Of a stretch of DNA of 64,000 nucleotides, positions 11,401 to 22,504 are shown one piece after another (positions within the stretch are counted from its first letter, which is position 1; every line of letters starts with the position of its first letter). The stretch is from Hyaloperonospora brassicae. Taxonomy: Eukaryota > Oomycota > Peronosporomycetes > Peronosporales > Peronosporaceae. Location of the stretch: NCBI GenBank assembly GCA_947650285.1, contig CANTFL010001445.1:930001-994000 (forward strand), given 5' to 3'. The position numbers and the translations under genes were made by a program. Under the pieces are notes generated by a model, which ran no database searches, was not told the DNA's origin, and worked only from the letters and a program-made list of their open reading frames with translations.

Positions 11401-13650
11401 ACGTACCTATAACGAAATTGTACTTAGCTTACAATTATGAAAGTTAAAGATAATTAAGAAAAGTGAGGTTTTCTCACAACTTATAAATGGAGCTTTAAAA
11501 CACCATCACAAATTACGCATACAGTATATTATACATTATTTGCATACTAACGTAAGGCACAGATTAAATGAGTATGCTGTGCGCAGAATGAAGACAATTT
11601 TGACAAATGTCGCTGTAGAATAGATAAATTTAAATTAGGGTTTAGCAAGGATTTTTTTGTAGGATAGTCTGCCATTTATAATCAAACACAAGTTGTATCA
11701 CATAGTATATTATTTTTGGCTGTGGACGTGTCGGAAGGGTTTTTCTCGTATTTAAATAGCAGAAAAGACTACAGTGACACATATAGAAAACTTATATTGT
11801 CGCATTCGTTTTTGTACATTCGATGCCAATTCAAACATATATACATAACAGTAAAAATTATCTACGCCCCAGGTGAAGAATGGCACACCAACATATGCAC
11901 TTTCGTGTCTGCTGCAAATTTTTGGCTGTGTAAGTGGGCATTGTCAGCATAAAAGTGAAATTATGCCTTCTCCGTGACATTAACATTAAGTTTTTTGCTC
12001 ATCCCATAGTATGGTGTAAACCGTTTTGACCAATAAAGATCACCACGATCACATAATCTGCAGCAAGACCTTTTACGAGCTATTGCCAGCTAAAATAGGG
12101 GTCTCTATAATTTGAAGATTATATTATCATGTGTACGTTGGTCAAATGTGTGATGCTATATCGCGCTCCAGAAATTAATGAAAATAAACGTTTAACAGGC
12201 AATCGGACGCTTGAACTGACATGTTACAAGCTATTTAAACTGACCACAGTGTGAGCAGGTGCTTCTTAACCTCACGATTACTGAACAATAAAAGGGAAGC
12301 CCGTTCACAAAAATTACACACGCATAAGCACAGGAAATAGTACCGTATTGGATGCAACAGTTCTAGTCTTTCGAAGTATAATATTCCTGGTCTTATTTTC
12401 ACTATGTTATAAACAAGAAAGTGAAATACTTACTTTATCAAACCCCTCGCGCGCGCCTTTCATCTACTGGTCGATTGGTAGATTAGTTTAATGGCCTATA
12501 CCAACTACTGAGTGGTGAAGCGTCGGATTATACCTTCAACGTCGATATTTCACTAAAACGTACTTAGCAACGTATTTACAAATAATGTGGTCAATGACGG
12601 TAAAGATGATTTCCTCATTGACACCTTTTGGTGTCATGAAACGGAATCACCTATACATACGTGCAGGACTGGTCGCGACGAAAAAACGAATAAAAGTTGT
12701 ATCAGCATGTAAACCTGAATTACCCTCCGTTAAAATACAGGTGATCTGCAACATGCTAACAGCAGAATTTGCTGATTATCAAGCGTAATGAAGCATTATG
12801 TGCCTGCACTGATTGCAGAACAAATGGTTTGCACGAATAACGGTGGTAATTGGTGCATATACCTCCTCACGTGCTCGAATTAAACAGGAGATATTTGTAA
12901 GAAGGAAAAGGTCGCTTATAACTCAATAAACTAGTACAAGCCACGTCCGAGCTTCTGTCTGTTAATAATATATATAAAATCGCTCCGTAACTATATAGCC
13001 CCCACTTCTTGCGTGTCCACTCCTCATTGTCAAAAAATATCACACAACAGCCGGTTTTAACCCCTAATTGGATGGCATCCATCACTGGTTTATTGAATAT
13101 ATTAACGCGAAATCTTTTTTAGGAATTAGTGACCTTCACTTACCAAGTAAAAATAGTTCCATTGCAACTACTACATCGCCGTTTAATTCTTTTCACCCCG
13201 TCACCGAGACGTTCGCAAAGGAAAGTGGACCGTATTTTCTTGATTGCCGTTTGTCGCCGTATTGCCCAAAATCTTATGTACGTAAATGATATGGTTACCA
13301 AGTAGCGATGCTTTTTGCATATTAATGAAAATACCGACAAAAGGCACAAACTTTGGACTGTAATTTGAAGATATTAAAGACGTACAAGCTTATGCCTTAC
13401 AGTCAAACATAGGTTCATATATCTCATTCGTTCATGAATACGAGCTTTTTATAATGATAGAGTCATTGTATCGAACATCAACTGAAGAGTGACACACGAA
13501 ATTACCTATCTTGTATAACCGTTAAATCACTTTAAGTAAAAAAAGGCAGAGTTTATAGTTTTCAAGCGTCGACTGCCACCCAAAAGCTTGCACTTTTATA
13601 ACTTAATCTGTGATCGACAATATATGCACTATGGCGGTTGAGCTGTCAGA
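5401..13650. other. AT-rich DNA without recognisable genes
   Basis: Only short frames with no protein-like composition are present on either strand. I saw no LTR, terminal inverted repeat or RNA gene. A stretch near 12450-12580 has a faint resemblance to the Gypsy LTR core but was not accepted. The composition suggests very old, fully decayed transposon DNA. Confidence 0.5.
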
Positions 13651-15300
13651 TAAAACCAAAACAAAAGTCTGCTATCTAGTAAAGAAGAACTAAGTATGCG
13701 TAATTTGCGGCTATACGACCCAAAAAAGATGCACACCACATGTGATCACAGTGGACAACTTGGGCCATAGTGTCGCATGTTGGACAAAATACGATTAGCG
13801 CGTATTTAGTGCGCCACTAAAATGAAACATCCTACAAATTGATGATGTCAAGGCTAACAATCGACTATTGCGACAATCGACGAGATACACCGTCATGGTA
13901 CACACATTATGTGCGAAAACTCGTAAACTTGGATCGATCGAACGACGTATGCATCCATAGCGGTGGTAAGATTAATTAAGCGATGCCGTCAATAAATATC
14001 AATCTTACATCAATTAAGGTGAAAAATCAATGGACTTTTTGCGCTTATAAGTATTCAACGCACTCGGCCCATACCAACTGTGCCGCAAGGAGCGCGTGTT
14101 GACGGAAAGTCATGCTGAGCTAAGTGGTAGGATAAGCAAGCGATGGTTATAAGATGAACAATGAGGGAAGACGTAGTCACCAAGTCTTACTTAATCTGAA
14201 GGGGTTCCCGAGAAAATGTAATGGCAACCAATTACATTGATAAAAGCAAATTTATCTTATTCTCCGGAAGCCATTCCCACCACGCGAGTACGGTGAGTAT
14301 AGAAGATGTGCGAAATCGTCATGCCTTTATTAAGGTAAAGAATGACCATACTATGCTATGTAAACTGATATGACTGCGATGGTACAATTTGAAAAAGGGA
14401 ATACGCGTCTCCAAGCTTGTGAAGCTAGATCATTTGTTAGCGACCTGTCGAGCCGCAATGGCGACCAACATAAATTGTTAATCGCGAGTGATGAATGTAT
14501 TGGATTCGCACTGCGATATAACGCGGTCTAAAGAGCAGTTCTAAGTTTACTGCAGAAGCGCACATAGAAGAAAGATACTTTTCGCTGGGCAATCAAAGCT
14601 CCTGGATTGCGAATCTATCGACTCGTACTGTGCATTAGCTAGTCGCAGGATACAATTTGACGCAGTCTTGGGCGATCAAGCACATCGCACAAAGCTGAAA
14701 CGAATGCCGTTGGACGCAAAAATCATGCGGATCAGAGGTCGCGTGATTTGCAGTGAAAATCTCATACTAAGTATTAATGTATACTTCTGGCGTCATCGCG
14801 CTTGGCGGATATCTGTGGACATTCCGCTAGTAATTCCAGCCTCCTCCTCATACGCGTGATACGACGTCGGGTGTTTGTTGGCTACGCATATTACACTATT
14901 GAAAAATGATCACGCACGCTATGTAGTGATACCGGACAACTTTTAAGATTATACTATGTCAGGACAAGCTTTAATAAGGTAGCAAGTGCAATTTCCAAAG
15001 CTTTGGTAGAATCGCCTGTAGTAGCAGTCTATTTGGCTCACAAACCTCAGCAAGAGCGATTTACTTCCTTAGTGCATCACCAACTCATGATTTCCTTTTG
15101 CCGCTAAGTAAGCAATGCTTATTAACACGATAAGTGAGAGCTTAGTTTGGTGCAGCGATGAGGCCTCGCACCAAACTTTCGGACGCCGCATCATTAAAAG
15201 ACTGCATAGCTTTGGGCATTATGTAGCTTTGACCTGCACGCATCGATGGCATCACAACACTTTCCTTACCGACCAACGATGAGAAATAGAAGATGCGAAC
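13650..15300 (+). pseudogene. Decayed retroelement with a zinc-knuckle trace
   Basis: The base composition is less AT-rich than the surroundings. Around 13735-13785 the plus strand can be read, with one frameshift, as a CCHC zinc knuckle of the form CDHxGQLGHSVACW followed by a Lys, as in Gag nucleocapsids. No protease or RT motif could be followed afterwards. The element type is not assignable and the reading is weak. Confidence 0.25.
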
Positions 15301-15323
15301 GCACCAGTTTGATGTTTTTAGAA

Positions 15324-15356
15324 ATATATATATTTATATATATATATAGAGAGAGG
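15324..15356. repeat. AT/GA compound microsatellite
   Basis: A run of alternating A and T with one interruption (15324-15348) passes directly into GA repeats (15348-15356). It marks the border between the AT-rich desert and the host-gene island. Confidence 0.8.
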
Positions 15357-16218
15357 GACAGCCGTTTTGATAGCCGAGTGCAACCGGTCATGAGAATGCG
15401 AACGTATTTCCTTAAAGACTTGTAAGCATCTTACTTTTTTGTGGATACTTTCGCTGGTACTCTCCATACTTGTATGCGTCAATTAGTTGGCGGCATAACC
15501 GTGTTGCGGCATAACCGTGTTGGCGGTGGCAAAGCCTTGGATAGTGCGCACTCGTTTGCACCTCGCTCCGTCGATTTCGAGAATCGTGCGATTTGTACGG
15601 CACGATTTCCGAGAGATAGAATGGATGACGAGGGAGACAGGATTCGTCAGTTGATGGCCTTCGAAGTGAACGCGAACGTCGCCATGACGAAGCTGTAGAT
15701 AGATGCTTGTCACTTTGGAGGTGGGAAATGCATAGGTGAATATATATTCACTTTCTGAGTCGATCGAATAGGTACCTACTATCTTATGATCTCTTCATGT
15801 TTCCAAGAGTCTACATCTTCCTCAAAACCCATTTGTGGTTCATATACCATACAATTCGGTCTTCTTGTCTTGCAAAACGATTCATCACAGGCTCACATTC
15901 CATTAAGGCGCTATAACACAACTTTGACAAAGGAATGTCAACCGACTTCCAATCGGAACGGCTGTACGGTGAGCATAGCATCACGTCTGTTTGTGTGTAA
16001 TAAAGAACGTAGACTTGTGCATGTATTCGCTACAAGACGACGATCTTTCATGTGAGGTTTGAGAAGAAGGCAATGTTGGTGCTGTTTTGACCATCACCGT
16101 CAATTGCGTTATTTCGAAATGAAATATTGCAAACGTCTTGTTTAATGTAGCGAATGTACATCAATTAATTAGTCAAACTTGCGAAATTTTCCGCATCGAT
16201 CCTTTTAATGTTTCTATC
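15357..16218. other. Intergenic stretch before the Pkr1-like gene
   Basis: No complete gene was found. A 16-base unit, gcggcataaccgtgtt, occurs twice in tandem at 15490-15521. A short plus-strand frame beginning at 15622 codes 25 residues and ends at a stop; it reads like a piece of a gene but no partner exon was identified. Confidence 0.4.
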
Positions 16219-16234
16219 GCTCATTTCTAAGGAA
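16219..16234 (+). promoter_or_regulatory. Oomycete initiator-type core promoter
   Basis: The sequence GCTCATTTC matches the first half of the conserved oomycete core promoter GCTCATTYYNCAWTTT (initiator part). It lies 26 bases upstream of the ATG at 16251, a normal distance for short oomycete 5' leaders. The downstream FPR half (CAWTTT) is not evident. Confidence 0.6.
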
Positions 16235-16250
16235 GCAACAAATCTCCACC

Positions 16251-16523
16251 ATGAGCGCACTGCAGAATGTCCTGCGACCAGGAAGTCGCGAGTTCGTCAT
16301 TGTCTTGAACGTTGTACTGGCGCTGCTGCTTTTCGTGATGCTGACGGTCGTCTACACGGAGCTGGAGGACTCTATCCACGTTTTTGTGCTGCTGTTTCTT
16401 GTGATAGGGCTCACCGTCTCCATCAATTGGTTCATCATCGAGACGAACAACGTCGCCCATCAAGTCGCAGACAGCAAGAACAAGCGCATCCCCGACCCGA
16501 ACGCGCGAGCCAAAACTGACTGA
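16251..16523 (+). CDS. Pkr1-like small ER membrane protein (V-ATPase assembly family)
   Basis: The 90-residue protein has two hydrophobic segments (about 15-36 and 43-63) joined by a short loop and followed by a polar tail. The pattern LRPGSREF at the start, IHVFVLLFL in the second segment and INWFIIE at its end is that of the Pkr1 family, in which small two-TM ER proteins help assembly of the vacuolar proton pump in yeast. The length is typical for the family. The ATG is preceded by CTCCACC, a good initiation context, and by an initiator-like promoter 26 bases upstream. It is convergent with the Sft2-like gene 167 bases downstream. The family call comes from a few residues and the topology only; another two-TM protein is possible. 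Confidence 0.65.
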   Translation: MSALQNVLRPGSREFVIVLNVVLALLLFVMLTVVYTELEDSIHVFVLLFLVIGLTVSINWFIIETNNVAHQVADSKNKRIPDPNARAKTD

Positions 16524-16689
16524 TTGGTGCATCAACTGACTCGAGAAAAGCACCAGGCACAGATGAACTGCAAGTTTCAGGTCAACATGCAGGAATCACC
16601 TTTCACATTAACCATTTGTCATTAGATTTGTACGCTTATGGACCCATTTGGACAACCTAATGCTGCTAAAATCCGCTTCGATGTCAATC

Positions 16690-17238
16690 TCACACCTCGG
16701 CGTTCTCTGTAGACACCCTAAAGGTGCGCTTGCAGCAGCCGATGACAATTGTTCGACCGTAAGGAACGTACGATAGTGTGTACCAGACCAGGGCTAGAAA
16801 CTGCACGAGTACTGACAGCAGCACAAAAAGTACTCGATGGTGAACGTGATGGGAAAAGCACAGCAGCAGCGTCACGAAGATGAAGACGACGTAGACGACG
16901 GCCGAGTAGCGACGCTTGGAGTGGAACATCGTCTGCAGCTGTTTCCATGGGCCCACGTAGAACGTGGTACAGCCGATGGACAGCAGGTTTCCGATCGTGT
17001 AGGCGACGGCAAATGGCGCTGGATTCCCGTGCGCTAGCCTGGCCAGACGGACAGTCGCGCCGAGCGATAACAAAAAGCCCAGCAGAAAACAGGTCACACA
17101 GCCAACGACGCGCTCCTGGTAGGACAGACTCGGACACAGCGACACGTTATTGCCGGTGGAGCTGCGTAAATGGTCTGGAGACTGTCTGCTCTCGCTGCCC
17201 AGCAGCTTCTGCCTCTGCGCTTGCAATGTATCGATCAT
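16690..17238 (-). CDS. Sft2-like vesicle transport protein (Got1/Sft2 family)
   Basis: The 182-residue protein has an N-terminal cytosolic part, then four hydrophobic segments at about 43-63, 75-93, 113-130 and 134-155. Family hallmarks can be seen: LSYQERVVGC before the first segment, FAVAYTIGNLLSIG and FYVGPWKQLQTMF in the middle, and LVWYTLSYVPYGR at the end of the last segment. Sft2 proteins are Golgi tetraspanning proteins that assist fusion of retrograde vesicles with the Golgi. The ATG at 17238 was chosen because the frame upstream offers only GTG. No intron is needed. Length and topology fit the family well. Confidence 0.85.
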   Translation of the reverse strand: MIDTLQAQRQKLLGSESRQSPDHLRSSTGNNVSLCPSLSYQERVVGCVTCFLLGFLLSLGATVRLARLAHGNPAPFAVAYTIGNLLSIGCTTFYVGPWKQLQTMFHSKRRYSAVVYVVFIFVTLLLCFSHHVHHRVLFVLLSVLVQFLALVWYTLSYVPYGRTIVIGCCKRTFRVSTENAEV

Positions 17239-18721
17239 GGCGTGTACTCGCAGAGGTAAATGTCTGTAGCTTGGCTTGTCAACCACGAGGTCTGATCTCG
17301 TGTCACGTTTAGCTGCAGCAGTTGCGAAAAGATCAGCGAAACGAGCGTATGTTGCTCATAGCAGCAACAGGTGCAACCCAAGGTGCTCTCGCTTGATCCG
17401 AGTCCAGTGTTTTCAGCCAATCCGATCACCTCAGGTATCAGTCGAGCACCGCTACGCTACAAAGCCAAAGTTGCGATGTGTCCGCTGCTGATGTAGGCGC
17501 AATGTGCCTGCCACAACGACAATGACGCCTACTTTGACATGTCTTCACTGCTGAGACTCATGGATTTGCTTCTTTCGCGTGCGTGACATTGACCGCTTGC
17601 AGTGCACGCGGAGCTGTTGTCCCACGTTGTTTTAATGGTGGATTTTGCTGTTTAGCTCTACCGGTCACAGCCTACATACCCTATGAATCGCGTTCTACCT
17701 GTATGATGTTTATGTACTTTTTGTACACTTAGTTAGCAATTGGAAGACTGAGGCTCTGAAAATATATGTGCTACGCGTGATACCGAATAAATTACGACGT
17801 CAGAGCTCAACGACACGTGACTGAAACTTCCTGCAACTATCGTTACTGCCGGATACTCTGCAGTCAAGAGATGAAAAAAATAAGTAGAACATAGTGCCCT
17901 TTGCCAAGACGATGACAAAACTGACCAAGGCGTTCGTCTAGTCACTGTCCCGGCTGTGTGCTCAAAGATGGAGTTTAAGCTGGCAGTCGTTCATAGGACG
18001 TCAATAGTCTTAAGCATGAGTGTCAATGGTATTGAAATTACGCGCTGGATTGATCGAGGAACGAAACCGGGAGAACAGGATGTGAATATGGCCGACGGAA
18101 TTGGCAGCAACAGTAGCATCGGATGCTATGCTACCCATGGTCAGGCGAGGTGTGCTTTATCCTAGAAATGGACAATACAAGATGGATTCGGCAATATAAT
18201 TACCGTGGCTTTCTAGCTACGAGGTGATCGTACAAGTGAAACTTGAGCCAAGCGCCGTAGCAAGTGATGACAATCCTCCACTATATACGGCAAGAGGTTT
18301 GACGTGCAGAGCTCGGAGTGGAAGATAAGGCTTGGACTCAAATGATGTTTTTTGCGTACACAAAGAGTGCTGTTCTTTTCATGGTGTTCGCTGGAGGGAA
18401 TGCCGTGTACATCCACCCAAAGTCAATGGCGCTTACGAGCTCTTCCTGTAATAAGGGCCAGCTTGTTAGCGACTCAAGGCGCAGATACCGAAGCTCGAGG
18501 CGGAGGTTAGTGAGCGGCTGTGCAACGACTAGATATTGTGGCGCTTGTGACAACTTATGTGCCGAGTGGATGCTACCACCCCGGTGGCCTACTCGATACA
18601 CACGTCGAATGTCGTCGCAGAAGCTTAAAATAGAGCACTTGACAGTCCGCCCAGCTCCTATCCTCCGTTCATCTCCGACTGCCGAGAAAATAAAATGTGT
18701 TTAATGGTCGTGTGTCGAACC

Positions 18722-18739
18722 GGGCGGGGCGGGGCGGGG
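18722..18739 (+). other. G-quadruplex motif
   Basis: Four runs of three or four G are each separated by a single C (GGG C GGGG C GGGG C GGGG). Single-base loops make this a very strong predicted parallel G4. It stands out sharply from the local AT-rich composition and is not inside any recognised gene. Confidence 0.75.
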
Positions 18740-18889
18740 AATAGCTGGTTCCGCCATTATATACCTTGGATCAAACTCTCTTGCTACGCTTCATATCTGA
18801 GAGGGACTTGCTTTTGTAACGAAGCACTAGCAATTCCTGTAATTGCGTGCAACCTTCGTTGTATATCTAAGTGACATCAGTGGCTCGGC

Positions 18890-19640
18890 GCTAGAATGGG
18901 AAGCACTGCCAGCTCCGATCAGGGCAATGACGCTTTTAAGCACTTTGCTCGATCGGCAATTGCCTGGTATGCGGAGGCCACAAGGCCTGAGCGCGCTCCG
19001 ATCTCGGTGCAAATGCACGCGGTGGTGCTCATTCCTATGTCCAGCAAGCCACTCGCTGCTGTTGCACCTGCCAATGTGCTATCTTGTACTGCAAAATATG
19101 CAAATTGCTCATCGTACTGGCATGCCCAAACATTAACCATGCATCACAGCCTGCCTGCGTTGTACGCTCTTGTGCTGCGACGACTGATGGCGCCGACATC
19201 AAACAGTGCATGAGGTACAGCGTCGTAGTTTATTTGATGACTGGAAAGACTCATCGACGCTTTTGCTGAAAACCGCCGGGCTATGCGCAACGCTACTTCA
19301 TAAGGAGCTCGAGCGCTCGTCGTCCGATGCTCCTGAACGCACGAGTGATGCTATCTTCGACTGAATGGCTGCCGACGTACCCTTGGGGTACAGAAAACAT
19401 CTTGTACGTTTGGGCGAAGAGCTATGTTTGCGAACGCTTGTTTGATCAGCATCAATGCCGATGAGCATGCTGAAAGGAGACGAAATCGCTGCTCGTCTCG
19501 TGAAAGCAGTCTGTAGCAGCTGCCACGATACTGGAAGTCAACGCTGGTCGATCATCGAGGGTGGAGTACACCCTATCAAAATGACACCCGCCGTGGCGTC
19601 ATCAGTCCGGTCCCCGCCATGTCGAGTTTGACGTGAACGT
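18890..19640 (+). pseudogene. Possible decayed gene, family unknown
   Basis: Plus-strand frames with protein-like composition follow each other: 18896-19213, then a shifted frame around 19225-19366 ending in TSDAIFD and a stop, then MAADVPLGYRKHLVRLGEEL after it and another piece to about 19630. Stops and shifts separate them. A minus-strand frame at 18919-19140 also looks protein-like, so the strand is not certain. No family was recognised. Confidence 0.25.
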
Positions 19641-20281
19641 TGGCTGGTTATCGGGTCAGCGCGAGTGAGCACCCTGCGCGTTCATCTCTCGGTCTCGCGG
19701 TGCGACAGGCACTTGTTCAATAGCTTCTCGAGACACGTTTTGGCTAATGCGGGATCATTAAAATACTCTGACGTCGCCGCCAACTTTGTATCAAGCTATT
19801 GACCGTAAGATGGACGCAAGCCTGTGCTTCCTACGGGGGCGGCTGACGACTACATATTAGACATCCAGTCTTGTTACTGGGAACGTGTTGAGAGCATGGA
19901 TTACTGCTCAAATAGCTAGAGCTGACCGTCGGTCTATTGCTTGATATCGCCACCATTGACAGAGAAGAGGAGCGACTCATGTCCAGCGCTTAGTCGCAGA
20001 AAAAGCTGGGCGCTCTCCCATAATTGGTCTCGTGGAGGCTTGTACCGTTCAGTCGATATGCTTCTGTGTAGCGAGATTGCGCGAGTATAATTGTAGTTGT
20101 TGTCGACACATGTAGTATACAAATTGTGCTCGGAGATGGCGCATTAGTACGCATTGCTTTGGTCGATAAGTACACGCGTTGAAGTTAACAGATCCATTGA
20201 TAGCAAACGATGTTTTACACTGTACTTGAGAAAACTTTATCTTCATATTCTTTATAAAAAGAGCCCTACTTCTCATTGTAA

Positions 20282-21331
20282 CACGAGTATTCACTTCCGT
20301 CTACACCTCTTCCTACCTTTTCCTGGCTTCCTGCTTTTTTGTTGACGCTGCACTGAAAGATGACTCTTTCTACTTCTCTCCCTTGTTCGAAAGTCAGCGC
20401 CTGCTTCGCAAAAGCCTTCTCCACACTCCCGTCGTAGTTATCAGCGCTGACAAACGTTTCCTGGTGCTATAAGTCGGTCCAACTCACTCTTCAATATCAC
20501 CACTTTAAATCCAGCCAGAGTAGCTCCTTGTGCACGCATCGTTACAACTATCCATTATGCCGTGACAAATGCCTCGAACGCTTTCTCCAAGTCGCCATCT
20601 GCTCTTGTTCGTCCGCGTCATCGACGTCAAAACCTACACAGTTCAGGCTGCGACGTCACGAGTCCCTTCCTTCTGCTGCTCTACCGCCCCGTCCAGTGAA
20701 TACCCTCAATGTCGCTTCTACTACTTCAGTTCCCATATCCAAGATCCTTGTCGTTAAATCACCGTAGTCCAAAATATTAAATCATCAATTTCCTGCGCGT
20801 AAGTCTCAATCCCATCTCCTTCTCGTCGCCATTCTCCTTGGTAAAAAATGCGTCACCATAACGTTAATCAGGACGCACCGCAGCACGAGTAGTATACTAC
20901 CAAATGCGCTGGTACAAAAAGACACCACGTGCATCAACGCTAGCCTCCCGCAGCACGATCTCATCGCTAATGAGATCAAGCGTTCTGCTCTTCGCCTCTT
21001 GCACCGGTAGTGCCGCTCATTCCAAACACTTTGTTACGCACGTCCTTGTTGACACCCTGATCCAACAATGCGAGTATCGTCACGTTTTCCAGCGGCAGTC
21101 TACTGCGCAGGACGCCAACGCTCTTGTTGTCATGAAGCCGTCCAAATGATCCGTCCGAACAATTGCAAGCTGCGCGTAGAACGTCACAGACAATGCTCCA
21201 AGAACCGCAATAAAAACTAACGAGTGGAAGAAATGAAAGAGTGCTGCGCCCACCTTAATCTCGAGAAGAAGAAGCGCGGCTTTAGGTGCCTGGCAAGAGA
21301 GTCTATACAGACCCACCTCACAGCGAGTCAA
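20282..21331 (-). pseudogene. Decayed gene with a membrane segment and ankyrin-like piece
   Basis: On the minus strand an N-terminal piece (21331-21080) contains a hydrophobic segment (ALFHFFHSLVFIAVLGALSV). After a frameshift the reading VTILALLDQGVNKDVRNKVFG resembles an ankyrin repeat helix and turn. Further pieces follow: ILDMGTEVVEATLRVF near 20750, GDLEKAFEAFVTA near 20600, a stop, FKVVILKSELDRLIAPGN near 20500, and after another shift a last piece beginning FVSADNYDGSVEKAF and ending in YNEK and a stop near 20282. All pieces are on one strand and in order, so this reads as one dead gene rather than chance frames. The family is unknown. Confidence 0.4.
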
Positions 21332-22104
21332 TCGGTATGAGACTCGCGGCGCGCCTTCTTACTGCTCATTGTAAGTCACAGCTAAACGATTCGCAGATAC
21401 GACTGCAGCCTTTTGGTCAATCAACGTGTCGGGACTTTATCGTTGTGGCCAGTTGCTAATTGTCGAATAGGACGCTCGTGGCCGTCTCTCGGCTTGAATT
21501 GCGCTGTTCTTGGCTATGCAATCGGCAGCTCCGGCAAAAGTTTGTGGGGATTCAGCCAATACAAATGTTTCAGGGTCATGTGAGACTAGGGGTGCAACAA
21601 GCAAGCAATGGGTCAGCTACCGATCGCACATCATCAATGCTCGTGGTTCATAAAAAAGCCGGTTATATCTAGGCATTCTTTTTGTTCAATAACACTCTCT
21701 TAGTTAAAGTCGCCAGACAACCGGACGGGCCGTCATTTACGCGGACATGCCCAGTATGTTGTAGAAGGACCGCAGCTGACACAAGGTACGTTAATGACAT
21801 CAGTTCCTGGCATCATTAAATTCACTCGATAGATGGTATGATGACACAAGGGTTACGTGGTAGTCTACTTGGGCCTCCCGCGTCGCCAGTGCTCGATGGA
21901 AGACACCGGTGCGAAGGGAAAAGAGAGAAGTGTTGCATGTTAGCAATCAGTGTTTTTCAAATAGCCTATAACTTTCAAAGCTCACATTTTACATCGAAGT
22001 ACTCAAGTACTGAATCAACCAACAGTGAAGAGTCATTGTTGTGTTAGGGGAACTCCGGCGTGTGTGAAGCTGGAAGCGGACCCGTCGTTATCCTGAAAAT
22101 CAGT
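21332..22104. other. Intergenic stretch without recognisable genes
   Basis: No protein-like frame, repeat or RNA gene was identified between the decayed gene and the solo LTR. Confidence 0.4.
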
Positions 22105-22109
22105 ACAAA

Positions 22110-22499
22110 TGAAACGGGGCAGCCCGTTACATGAAATTGTCACTTAAGGAAAGTGACAATAAAGAATATAAAGATGGATATTCTATAAACAATATCACCA
22201 AAGTGGTGATATTGAAGGGTCGACCAAAGAGTCTGTTCATTGGTTGATATCGTGATGATATTAACCCACCAATCGCCGCAAGACGCGCGCAATGAGTGGT
22301 GACGAGACGTCACCATACATCCAGTAATATTAGTATAGTTAAGCTAAGTCAAACGAAGAGACAGTAGTTAAAAGACTTAATTGTATTAATATAACAGTTC
22401 TGCTTTTACCCTACCTACGCTTCCTCGCTTGCCACGTGTACGTCCGTCGGGGCACCCAAAACCCTTGCGTTAAGTTACGCAAGGGTGTGCCCCATTACA
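22110..22499 (+). repeat. Solo Gypsy LTR with target-site duplication ACAAA
   Basis: The LTR begins TGAAACGGGGCAGCCCG (first T-G-T mutated to T-G-A) and ends CCCATTACA. It is flanked by the perfect 5-bp direct repeat acaaa at 22105-22109 and 22500-22504. No internal element sequence remains, so it arose by LTR-LTR recombination. The 390-bp length places it with the LTRs of copy B. The orientation is opposite to copies A and B. Confidence 0.95.
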
Positions 22500-22504
22500 A
22501 CAAA

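Larger units (their letters stand above)
17300..20281. other. Intergenic stretch with gene-like debris
   Basis: Apart from the G-quadruplex motif and the decayed gene above, the minus strand at 18338-18601 has a protein-like frame (LTNLRLELRYLRLESL) continuing after a shift at 18213-18416. No intact gene could be built and no family was recognised. Confidence 0.35.

Noticed and set aside
12450..12580. LTR-like stretch with GCGCGC and CGATTGGTAGATTA
   Set aside because: Only a few words match the LTR core and their order cannot be followed as at 42151.
16208..16553. Two longer frames overlapping the Pkr1-like gene on both strands
   Set aside because: The 90-codon frame has the two membrane segments, the initiation context and the promoter; the others are Arg/His-rich shadows.
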